A stretch of 15,940 nucleotides of DNA from an uncultured Acidimicrobiaceae bacterium (GTDB lineage Bacteria > Actinomycetota > Acidimicrobiia > Spongiisociales > UBA5794): positions 1-15,940 of the forward strand of contig CAMYJM010000014.1 in NCBI GenBank assembly GCA_947258635.1, read 5' to 3'. How positions within the stretch are numbered: position 1 is the first letter of the stretch; each line of letters starts with the position of its first letter. Below, in pieces: positions 8,138-15,240 of the stretch. The translations under genes and the position numbers were made by a program. The notes under the pieces were generated by a model. That model was not told where the DNA came from. It ran no database searches and saw only the letters and a list, made by a program, of their open reading frames with translations.

Positions 8138-8849
8138 CGAGCACGGCCAGGCTCTCGAGACGGCGTTCGAGGTGGTACTCGAGGAAGCGGCGGGCCACCC
8201 CCATCGCATCACGGCTCATCGACGGATCGAAGGGAGGCAGGGCAGTCAGGTCGGCAACCGCCATTTCCGCCAGGTAGTCGGTGAGCCCGACCTTGAGGGC
8301 GTAGGAGCCGGAGGTGCGGCACGACTCGCACTGGACACCACCTTCGGCGAAGTTGAAGCGAACCAGGCGCTCGTCCCGCCCGCACGAGGCGCAGCTGTCG
8401 AGGGCGGGAGCCACTCCGACCACGGCGGCCGCTTTCAGCAGGAACGACGTGACCACGTCGGGATGGGGATCCGGAGCATCGAGCGCCTTGAGGCCCCGGT
8501 GCAGCAGCAGGAACAGCCGCAGGGTCGGCTCATTCTCCTGCGCTACGGCATCGGCCACCTCGACCATCGTGCCCGCCGAGATCACCCGATCGAGATCGGC
8601 ACGGAGGCGATGGAAAGGCTCCACGAGAGAGACCTGCGTGATGGTGTCGAGGTTGCGCCCCTCATAGAGCACTAGATCGACGTGACTGAACGGTTCGAGG
8701 CGGCCGCCGAAGCGGCTCTTCGTCTTGCGGACGCCCTTGGCGACTGTGCGCAGCTTGCCATGGTTGGGGCTCAGCAGCACGACCACCCGGTCGGCTTCGC
8801 CAAACGGGTAACCGCGCAGCACGATGCCCTGGTCGTGGCGGAGTCCCAT
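8130..8849 (-). CDS. recO: DNA repair protein RecO
   Basis: The protein has 239 residues, normal for RecO, which loads RecA on SSB-coated single-stranded DNA in the RecFOR pathway. The N-terminal OB-fold begins HDQGIVLRGYPFGEADRVVV (5-24), continues LSPNHGKLRTVAKGVRKTKSRFGG, and reaches about residue 80. The helical part carries a zinc finger, C153-x2-C156 and C174-x2-C177. The end is ARRFLEYHLERRLESL. The ATG at 8849 is chosen because family homology begins there; earlier in-frame codons (to 8915) would run through the divergent promoter region. No Shine-Dalgarno site precedes it, and TACCCT (8862-8857) is a -10-like box 7 nt upstream, so a leaderless start is likely. The stop overlaps uppS. 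Confidence 0.93.
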   Translation of the reverse strand: MGLRHDQGIVLRGYPFGEADRVVVLLSPNHGKLRTVAKGVRKTKSRFGGRLEPFSHVDLVLYEGRNLDTITQVSLVEPFHRLRADLDRVISAGTMVEVADAVAQENEPTLRLFLLLHRGLKALDAPDPHPDVVTSFLLKAAAVVGVAPALDSCASCGRDERLVRFNFAEGGVQCESCRTSGSYALKVGLTDYLAEMAVADLTALPPFDPSMSRDAMGVARRFLEYHLERRLESLAVLDV

Positions 8850-8856
8850 ATTCGTG

Positions 8857-8883
8857 AGGGTAATCGTCGCGAAGCCATATCCT
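8857..8883. promoter_or_regulatory. Divergent -10 boxes between recO and the pterin dehydratase
   Basis: On the minus strand TACCCT (8862-8857) ends 7 nt before the recO ATG. On the plus strand TATCCT (8878-8883) lies 31 nt before the dehydratase ATG at 8915. The -35 regions are poor for both. The whole divergent spacer is only 65 nt, so the two polymerase sites overlap or abut and expression of the two genes may be mutually exclusive at any moment (inference). Confidence 0.35.
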
Positions 8884-8914
8884 GTGGCAGCGCACGACAA
8901 CCCCGGAGGTACCA

Positions 8915-9199
8915 ATGAGTCGACTTGATGAAGCCACCCGCGCCGAGTTTCTTGCCGGCCACAGCGACTGGGCCCTCGACGGTGAGTCGATATCGAGGAC
9001 CTATGCGCTGCGCGACTTCAAGGAGTCGATGGCCTTCGTGACCCAGGTCGCATTGGCCGCCGAGGTTGCCGACCACCATCCGGACATTGACATCCGCTGG
9101 AACAAGGTGACGGTGGTCCTGTCCACACACAGCGCCGGGGCCCTCACCGCCAAGGACACCGACCTGGCCACCGAGTTCGACTCCCTCTACAGCCGCTGA
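8915..9199 (+). CDS. 4a-hydroxytetrahydrobiopterin dehydratase (pterin-4a-carbinolamine dehydratase)
   Basis: The protein has 94 residues, the typical size. It dehydrates 4a-hydroxytetrahydrobiopterin, the pterin left after aromatic amino acid hydroxylation. The core EVADHHPDIDIRWNKVTVVL has His54-His55-Pro56, and THSAGALTAKD has His72 and Asp81. The spacing of the His pair to the third His is 17 residues, as in the catalytic triad of the rat enzyme. The ATG at 8915 is preceded by GGAGG with a 5-nt gap, the best ribosome site in the window. No phenylalanine hydroxylase gene is nearby, and many bacteria keep this fold without one, so the physiological substrate is uncertain. Its end overlaps the end of the convergent sigma-fusion gene by 13 nt (9187-9199). 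Confidence 0.92.
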   Translation: MSRLDEATRAEFLAGHSDWALDGESISRTYALRDFKESMAFVTQVALAAEVADHHPDIDIRWNKVTVVLSTHSAGALTAKDTDLATEFDSLYSR

Positions 9200-12114
9200 C
9201 AGGGCAGCAGCGTCAGCCCGATTTCGGCAGACTCGGAGAAGTGGCCGAAGTCGTCGCGAGCGCGGACATGCGAGTAGATGGTCGCCGGCTTGCCGTCGAT
9301 GAGGATGCCGGGTGGAGCGGTTAGATCGACGGTCCACACGCCATCGACGAGCAGCATTTTGACGACACCGGTCGTCTCCTGCCCGACAACCGTGATCCGC
9401 CAATGGAGATCGGCGCCGCGCACGCCGGAGGCATCGAAGATGTCCGCGGTGAACGTTGCCATCCGCGGCCGCGTATCGCAGACGCCGCCTCCCAGAGGGG
9501 GCTCATAGAAGGCGTCCACATTGGCCGCGAAGTTGGTGATGACCGGCGAATCGACATCGGCGAGAAGCACGATGACGCGCGCCCGAGCCTCATTTCCAGC
9601 CGGGTCGGAGGCGATGACCCTGAAGGTGATCGGGAACACCGCCGGGTTGACGTTGGCCGCCAGGCTGATCACGCCCGTCGCGCGGTCTATGGAGACGAGC
9701 CCCTTGGCGTTCCGCAGCCGGTAGGTGACCGCCAAGCCTTCCGGGTCGGTGCCGGCAACGGTCCCGACGACCGTGCCCGCCGGGGCGTTGGGATCGACAC
9801 GGAACGTTGCATCCCGGATACGCGGAGCCTCATCGACGTCGGTTACCACAACGGATACGACGAACGGGGTCTCCGCCCCATCCTCGTCAACGGCTCGGGC
9901 GTCGAGGCGGTGACTGGTGGCGGCTTCGAAGTCGAGTCGCTCCGCGAGCACGACGGTCCCGTCACGGTCGATATCGATCACCGCCGGCGCCGCGGCTTCG
10001 AAGTGAACATCGTCACCATCGGGATCGGTCGCAACCACCACGCCGATGATCTCGCCGACCGCCGTCGCCTCGGAGACGGTGAAAGTCGGACTGGTGACTA
10101 CAGGTGGGTCGTTGGCCGCGGCAACCTCAACGACTACGCCGACCGTGATCGTGTCGGAGCCGTCGGAGATCTTCACGGTGAACCCGTCGGTGCCTGCGAA
10201 GTTCGCCGGAGCCACGTACACCACGCCTCCCTGGGCGTCGACGGTGGCCGATCCACCCTGATCGGTGGCGCGGGCTCCGGGGTCGGCGATCACGAAGACG
10301 TCCCCCTCGACGTCGCTCCAGCCGACGAGGATGTTGCCGGTCGCGGTGCTGTCTTCGGTCGCCTGCAACACCGGAGGCGGCCCCGACGGGGCGTCGTTCA
10401 CCGCGGTGACCTTCACTACGACACTCACGACGACTCGGACCGTGCCGTCTCCGACCACATAGGAGAAGTTGTCGATGCCCGCCCAGTCTGCCGGCGGGCG
10501 GTAGACGATGCTGCCGGCCGTGATCGATCCGCCGTTCTTGCTGGCCGGGTCGAACGAGATCACCCTGAGCCGGTCGCCGTCGACGTCAACGGCTCCCTCG
10601 AGCGGATCGAACGTTGCCGTCCCGTCCTCGTTGATGGAGAGGGCACCCGGGCCGGGCACCGTCGGGGCGTCGTTCACGCCGGTGACGGTGATATTCACCT
10701 GCGCGGTGCGTGTCGTGCCGTCCACACCGCGGATCGAGTAGGCCAGCCGGTCGGAGCCCGCATAGTTGGCGGTGGGGGCGTACCAGATGGAGGAGCGAGA
10801 CACGCCGGCGCTTCCATGGCTGGGAGCCGCTGCGATCTCCGGAGCGGCGCCCGGAGCGTAGCCGGTGTCATTGGCCAGCACGTCGATGACGATGGAGCTG
10901 TCCTCGGCCAGCCGAGCGGAGTCGGCCGCCGCCACCAGCGTCACGGGAGCGAGCGTCGTCGGTGGCGCTGCAGAAGAAGTCGTGGTGTTCGATGCATCCG
11001 AAGGGGCGGACGTCGGGGGCAGAGTGACCGGCGCCTGGGTAGTTGGCGGCGGCGCCGTGCTGGCGACGACGGTTGAAGTGGTCGAGCCGGCCGCCAGCCC
11101 GGAGGACAGGACCTCGGCGTCACGAGAGGAGTTGTTCCGGACAACCGCGACACCGGCAACGACGAGCGCCGCGATCAGCACGGCGGCCCCGGAAACCATC
11201 CCCAGGTTCGATCTGACCCATGACGCCACGCCCGAGGCGGAAGCTGCTGGCGCCGCGGCGGCCTCCGCACCGCTTGGGCCGCCGCCACCGCTGAAGCCGG
11301 CAGCTGCGAGGTTCCCCCAGATCGTTGCTTCGAGCCCGGCGGGGACGGGAGCGATGGCGAGTGCCGCGAACATCTTGAGCGGAATGAAGAGGACCTTCCG
11401 GTTCTCCTGGCAGATCTCACACGACTTGGCATGGCGATCGACTGCCTTGCGCAGCGCCGGTGTGAGCTGGGTGCCGCCCGATTCGGCGACGATGGCGGCA
11501 AGGTCTTCGCAGTCGGCCGCGCCGTTCCTCATCAGGAGATATGTCGACAGCGTCTGGGAGAACGACTTCTTCATGCGACTGACCATGGTGTATGCGTTGC
11601 CTTTGGAAACACCCATGACCTCGGCGATCTCGGCACTGCCGAGACCCTGGCGGACATGAAGATCCATCACCGCGTAGGTCCGCGGATCGAGCCCGGCGGC
11701 GGCCTCCCAGATGAGACTGGCGGCGGCTTGCGCCTCGGCCGATCGCTCCGGATCCCCGGCACGGTCCACGTCGATCACTCCCAAGTGCGCAACCTCGCGT
11801 CCACTGACGTTGAAGTCGCCTACGGCGACTGCCCGCTTGGAGTGCTCGATGCGGTTGAGACCGCTGCGGTGGGCGATCGTGAACAGCCAACTCTTGAAGC
11901 GCTCCGGGTTTTCCAGGTGCCCGAGCTGCTCAAAAGCCTTGATGAAGGTGTCCTGGGCGACGTCGGCGGCTTCCTGGCGATCCCGCAGCAGACGGGTGAG
12001 GAAGTCGTAGACATTGGTGAAGTAGCGCTCGTAGAGCGCGGCAAACGCCTCTTCACTCCCTGTGCGGGCGAGCGAGACGAGCTCTCCATCTTCGGCCGGT
12101 AGCGGGAGCGCCAT
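9187..12114 (-). CDS. ECF sigma factor fused to a zinc anti-sigma motif, one membrane span and a cadherin-like ectodomain
   Basis: One open frame encodes 975 residues. Sigma region 2 is at about 21-92 (ALYERYFTNVYDFLTRLL, EAADVAQDTFIKAFEQL, FKSWLFTIAHR). Region 4 is at about 132-187, with the helix-turn-helix GLGSAEIAEVMGVSKGNAYT. Next comes C202-x25-H228-x3-C232-x2-C235, the full zinc anti-sigma (ZAS) pattern. A Gly/Ala-rich stretch leads to a membrane span at about 305-326 (GMVSGAAVLIAALVVAGVAVV). A Ser/Thr/Pro linker follows (about 342-392). About five repeats end at VNDAP (480-484), VNDAP (572-576), NDPP (668-671), VDEAP (760-764) and about 854. A final Ig-like domain has C879 and C972. 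Expected topology: sigma and ZAS inside, repeats outside. ATG 12114 has GGAAGG too close (1 nt), so the TTG at 12123 is a real alternative. ECF sigma factors are normally about 200 residues with a separate anti-sigma. No such gene is adjacent. Confidence 0.88.
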   Translation of the reverse strand: MALPLPAEDGELVSLARTGSEEAFAALYERYFTNVYDFLTRLLRDRQEAADVAQDTFIKAFEQLGHLENPERFKSWLFTIAHRSGLNRIEHSKRAVAVGDFNVSGREVAHLGVIDVDRAGDPERSAEAQAAASLIWEAAAGLDPRTYAVMDLHVRQGLGSAEIAEVMGVSKGNAYTMVSRMKKSFSQTLSTYLLMRNGAADCEDLAAIVAESGGTQLTPALRKAVDRHAKSCEICQENRKVLFIPLKMFAALAIAPVPAGLEATIWGNLAAAGFSGGGGPSGAEAAAAPAASASGVASWVRSNLGMVSGAAVLIAALVVAGVAVVRNNSSRDAEVLSSGLAAGSTTSTVVASTAPPPTTQAPVTLPPTSAPSDASNTTTSSAAPPTTLAPVTLVAAADSARLAEDSSIVIDVLANDTGYAPGAAPEIAAAPSHGSAGVSRSSIWYAPTANYAGSDRLAYSIRGVDGTTRTAQVNITVTGVNDAPTVPGPGALSINEDGTATFDPLEGAVDVDGDRLRVISFDPASKNGGSITAGSIVYRPPADWAGIDNFSYVVGDGTVRVVVSVVVKVTAVNDAPSGPPPVLQATEDSTATGNILVGWSDVEGDVFVIADPGARATDQGGSATVDAQGGVVYVAPANFAGTDGFTVKISDGSDTITVGVVVEVAAANDPPVVTSPTFTVSEATAVGEIIGVVVATDPDGDDVHFEAAAPAVIDIDRDGTVVLAERLDFEAATSHRLDARAVDEDGAETPFVVSVVVTDVDEAPRIRDATFRVDPNAPAGTVVGTVAGTDPEGLAVTYRLRNAKGLVSIDRATGVISLAANVNPAVFPITFRVIASDPAGNEARARVIVLLADVDSPVITNFAANVDAFYEPPLGGGVCDTRPRMATFTADIFDASGVRGADLHWRITVVGQETTGVVKMLLVDGVWTVDLTAPPGILIDGKPATIYSHVRARDDFGHFSESAEIGLTLLPCQRL

Positions 12115-12207
12115 GCCTTCCAATCGACTCGCGAAAACCTACAAGAACCGTAGCCGTCCCCGCCGCATTGTGCGAGGCTAGGCGGGCACCCCATAACTAG
12201 TCACCTG

Positions 12208-12222
12208 CGTTGTGAGACAACG
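12208..12222. promoter_or_regulatory. Inverted repeat upstream of the sigma-fusion gene
   Basis: CGTTGT, 3 nt, ACAACG is a perfect 6-bp inverted repeat about 94-108 nt before ATG 12114. The short spacer fits a protein-binding dyad better than an RNA hairpin. No clear -35/-10 pair was found nearby. Autoregulation is possible but unproven. Confidence 0.35.
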
Positions 12223-12249
12223 GTTTCACGGCTCCGATTCGGTTCTCAA

Positions 12250-12310
12250 CCGCCACAACCCAAAGCGGTCTTCCGGCCACGGAGCGCCGTTTCCATCGCC
12301 GCCACAACCC
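12250..12310. repeat. 12-bp direct repeat upstream of the sigma-fusion gene
   Basis: CCGCCACAACCC occurs at 12250-12261 and again at 12299-12310, a period of 49 bp. On the sigma gene's strand this reads GGGTTGTGGCGG, 136-196 nt before its start. The repeats lie in the 256-nt spacer 12115-12370, in which no gene is seen. They may be paired binding sites. Confidence 0.5.
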
Positions 12311-12345
12311 CGGTACAAGTCGCGACGAGCCAAGCCCTTCTAGTA

Positions 12346-12374
12346 GTAAGACAACTGAATTCGCAGATTCTTAC
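12346..12374 (-). terminator. Weak stem-loop at the end of the GNAT/acyl-CoA ligase gene
   Basis: GTAAGA (minus strand 12374-12369, overlapping the stop codon) pairs with TCTTAC (12351-12346) around a 17-nt loop that contains a smaller GAAT/ATTC pair. The stem is short and AT-rich, and no T-run follows. It may be a terminator separating this gene from the sigma fusion. Confidence 0.2.
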
Positions 12375-15100
12375 AGAAGGCGTCCGGGAATGTCTTTGCG
12401 GCTGGGGAGGAAGACCCCCTCGATGGGCCGGATGCGCATCCGGGCGTCGACGACACAGACCCCCTCCCCCGGCGGCAGGACCTTCACGGGGTTGAGATCC
12501 ATGTCGGCGATCTCGGGATGCTGATCAACGAGGGTCGACACTCGCAGCAGCACCTGCTGCAGAGCATCGACGTCCCCGGCTTCGCCACCCCGATAACCCT
12601 CGAGGATCTCAGCCGAGCGAACCTCGGAGAGCATTTCGCGGGCGTCGACATCCGTCAGCGGGTTGATGCGGAAGGACACGTCTCGCATCAACTCCACGAA
12701 GATCCCCCCGAGGCCGAACACGATGAGCGGCCCGAACAGCGGGTCCTCGGTCATCCCGATGATGACCTCGTGGCCCCCGGCTATGAAGTCCTGCACGAGC
12801 ACGGCCTCGACATCGTCGCTGATCGCCGACACCTGACGGTAGGCGGCCCTCACGGCGTCCTCACCTTCGATGCCGAGCACGACGCCGCCGACATCGGACT
12901 TGTGCAGGGTCGATGGCGAGACGATCTTGAGCACGGCCGGTCCGCTGATCTCGGCGGCGGCGGCGACCGCTTCGTCTTCGGACGTCGTCTTGACCGAGCG
13001 GGCGGTCCGGATGCCGTAAGCGCCGAGAATCGCAGAGATCTCGGCGTCTTCGAGCCATCCGCCCCCGGTACCGAGCCGGGCGATCGCCGATCGGATCACG
13101 GCGTCGGCGGCCGTCCGGCCTGCCGCGTCGAATTTCGGGTAGACACCTTCCGGCCGTTCCCGCCACTCGCGATAGCGGAAGGCGGCGGCCAGGGCGTGGG
13201 CTGCCGACTCCGGATAGTCGTAGACCGGGACGTTGGCCGCCCGGGTGAGCGCCTCGATCTCGTCCTCGGCGGCCATCAGAACCGCGGCGATCGTGGTGTC
13301 CCGGGTCGCCGCCTCGATGGCGCTCGTCATGGCGGCAATGACTTCTTCGGTGCCCTTGGGAGCGGCCGGTATGTAGATGACGATCACCGCGTCGACCTCG
13401 TCCGTGTCTAGCAACTCCCTGAGGCAGGCGCCGTAGGTATAAGGATTGGCCGAGGCGATCATGTCGACAGGGTTCGAGACGCTGGCCTCGTCCGGCAAGA
13501 ACTCGGAGAGCCGGGCCTGCAGCTCAGGCGAGAATTCGGGAAGCTCCAGCCCAAAGCTCTCGAGGGCGTCGGCGGCGAGGATGGCCGGGCCGCCGGCGTT
13601 GGTGAGAATCGCTACCCGGGGCCCTCTCGGCAACGGCTGATTCGCCAGCAGGCTGGCGACATCGAAGAGCTCGTTGAGCGTCCGGGTGCGGATCACCCCG
13701 GACTGGTTGAAGAGGGCGTCGACGGCGACGTCGAGGCTCGCCAGCGACCCCGTGTGGCTGGCGGCGGCCCGGGCACCCGCGGACGAGCGGCCGGCTTTGA
13801 CGACCACGATCGGCTTGGTGCGGCTCACTCTGCGAGCCAGCCGGCCGAAGCGCCTGGCGTGCCCGAACGACTCCATATAGAGAACGATCACATCCGTCGC
13901 CGGATCGCCATCCCAATACAGGAGCAAGTCGTTGGCCGAGACGTCGGCCCGGTTGCCCAGGGAAACGAATGTCGACAGGCCGATCCCGAGCTCCTTGGCC
14001 TCGTTGAGGATCGCCAGGCCGAGGGCGCCGCTCTGACTGGCCATCGCAACGTTGCCGGCGGGAGGAAAGACCGGGCCGAATTGGCCGTCGAGGCTCACCG
14101 TCGGGTCGGCGTTGAGTAAACCCATGCAATTCGGCCCGACCATCCGCATTCCGAAGCGGCGCGCCGCGGTCACCACGGCGGCTTCCATTTCCACCCCGGG
14201 CCCGCCCGTCTCGCCGAACCCGGCGGAGATCACGACAATGCCGCGAACCCCCTTCTCGCCGCACTGGTTGATCACGTCGAGAACGGCACCGGCCGGGACC
14301 ACAATGAAGGCCAGGTCCACCGGCTCATCGATGTCGAGCACGGTCGGGTACGCCTTGACGGCATGGACATATGACGATTCTGGGTTGACCGGGTACACGG
14401 GGCCGCTGAAGCCCTTCGCCAGGAGATTCGCGAACAGCCGGCCACCGATCGACTCGTCGTCGCGGCTGGCACCGATCACGGCCACCGATGTCGGGTATAG
14501 GAGCGGCATCAGCGACGCGGTGACGGCGCGCCGCTCATGCTCCCACTCTGCTTCGCGCGCTTCGAGCGAGTACACGATGGGAAACTCGACGCCAAAGACT
14601 CCCTCGTCCAGCTCCCGGGTGAGGGTGTAGCCCGAGTCGCGGAGCATCCGCATCATCGCCCGGTTGTCGCGGAGCACAAAAGCCTCGAACTTCATGATCT
14701 CGCGGGAGCGGGCATATATGGTGAGCTGCTGCAGCAACTGGGTGCCGATCCCCCGACCCTGGAAGGCGTCTTCGACGAGGAAGGCGACCTCTGCCACCTT
14801 GCCTTCATCCGTTGTCTTCTCGGTGAAAACGTCGTAGCGACCCACCGCAACCATGTTGCCATTGTGGATGGCGATGAGGGCCATCCGATCGTCGTAATCG
14901 ACGTTCGTGAAGTGAATCAGCTCTTCCGGGCTCAATTCCCGTTTCACCCGGAAGAACCGGAAGTAGGCGCTCTGTGGGCCGACCCGGCCGTAAAACGTCC
15001 GCAACAGATCGACATCGTCGGGCCGGATCGGCCGCATGTGCACGACATCGCCGTCCCGCAGCAGGACGTCAAACTCGAACTCAGCCGGATACTCAGCCAT
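12371..15100 (-). CDS. GNAT acetyltransferase fused to ADP-forming acyl-CoA ligase (Pat-like)
   Basis: The protein has 909 residues. Residues about 10-180 are a GNAT domain with the acetyl-CoA loop QGRGIG (114-119) and FVLRDNRAMMRMLRDSGY. Residues about 198-320 are a CoA-binding Rossmann domain (SVAVIGASRDDESIGG, MVGPNCMGLLN). Residues about 340-645 are the ligase-CoA region with MASQSGALG, GNRADVSANDLL and SHTGS (His449). Residues about 675-900 are an ATP-grasp domain with HKSDVGGVV (His733). The GNAT-first order matches the actinobacterial Pat-type lysine acetyltransferases that modify acyl-CoA synthetases. Some Pat proteins have lost the phosphorylatable histidine; both family histidines are kept here, so acyl-CoA ligase activity may survive. 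ATG 15100 has GGAAGGG 3 nt upstream; GTG 15112 is the alternative. Confidence 0.93.
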   Translation of the reverse strand: MAEYPAEFEFDVLLRDGDVVHMRPIRPDDVDLLRTFYGRVGPQSAYFRFFRVKRELSPEELIHFTNVDYDDRMALIAIHNGNMVAVGRYDVFTEKTTDEGKVAEVAFLVEDAFQGRGIGTQLLQQLTIYARSREIMKFEAFVLRDNRAMMRMLRDSGYTLTRELDEGVFGVEFPIVYSLEAREAEWEHERRAVTASLMPLLYPTSVAVIGASRDDESIGGRLFANLLAKGFSGPVYPVNPESSYVHAVKAYPTVLDIDEPVDLAFIVVPAGAVLDVINQCGEKGVRGIVVISAGFGETGGPGVEMEAAVVTAARRFGMRMVGPNCMGLLNADPTVSLDGQFGPVFPPAGNVAMASQSGALGLAILNEAKELGIGLSTFVSLGNRADVSANDLLLYWDGDPATDVIVLYMESFGHARRFGRLARRVSRTKPIVVVKAGRSSAGARAAASHTGSLASLDVAVDALFNQSGVIRTRTLNELFDVASLLANQPLPRGPRVAILTNAGGPAILAADALESFGLELPEFSPELQARLSEFLPDEASVSNPVDMIASANPYTYGACLRELLDTDEVDAVIVIYIPAAPKGTEEVIAAMTSAIEAATRDTTIAAVLMAAEDEIEALTRAANVPVYDYPESAAHALAAAFRYREWRERPEGVYPKFDAAGRTAADAVIRSAIARLGTGGGWLEDAEISAILGAYGIRTARSVKTTSEDEAVAAAAEISGPAVLKIVSPSTLHKSDVGGVVLGIEGEDAVRAAYRQVSAISDDVEAVLVQDFIAGGHEVIIGMTEDPLFGPLIVFGLGGIFVELMRDVSFRINPLTDVDAREMLSEVRSAEILEGYRGGEAGDVDALQQVLLRVSTLVDQHPEIADMDLNPVKVLPPGEGVCVVDARMRIRPIEGVFLPSRKDIPGRLL

Positions 15101-15130
15101 AAGCCCTTCCACACATAACCTGGCCCGCGC

Positions 15131-15159
15131 ATCGTAGGCCTGCGCCCGCCCGGCCGAAT
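15131..15159 (-). promoter_or_regulatory. Promoter candidate for the GNAT/acyl-CoA ligase gene
   Basis: On the minus strand TACGAT (15136-15131, 4/6 to the -10 box) lies 17 nt after ATTCGG (15159-15154). It would give a leader of about 24 nt containing the GGAAGGG ribosome site. The -35 is unlike TTGACA but close to the ATTCGA found at the same spacing before glyS. Confidence 0.25.
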
Positions 15160-15240
15160 CGCCGTCGTCAGGCTCGGGCCGGTCAGACCGCTTCTAGCCT
15201 CACAGCGGCGGTCGCTGCACCCGGAGGCTCACCATTCGTG

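Noticed and set aside
9403..11076. A 557-codon open frame on the plus strand opposite the cadherin-like repeats
   Set aside because: It is Arg/Gly/Asp/His-rich with no domain pattern, lies wholly antisense to a frame with clear repeats, and is the kind of open mirror frame that high GC produces.
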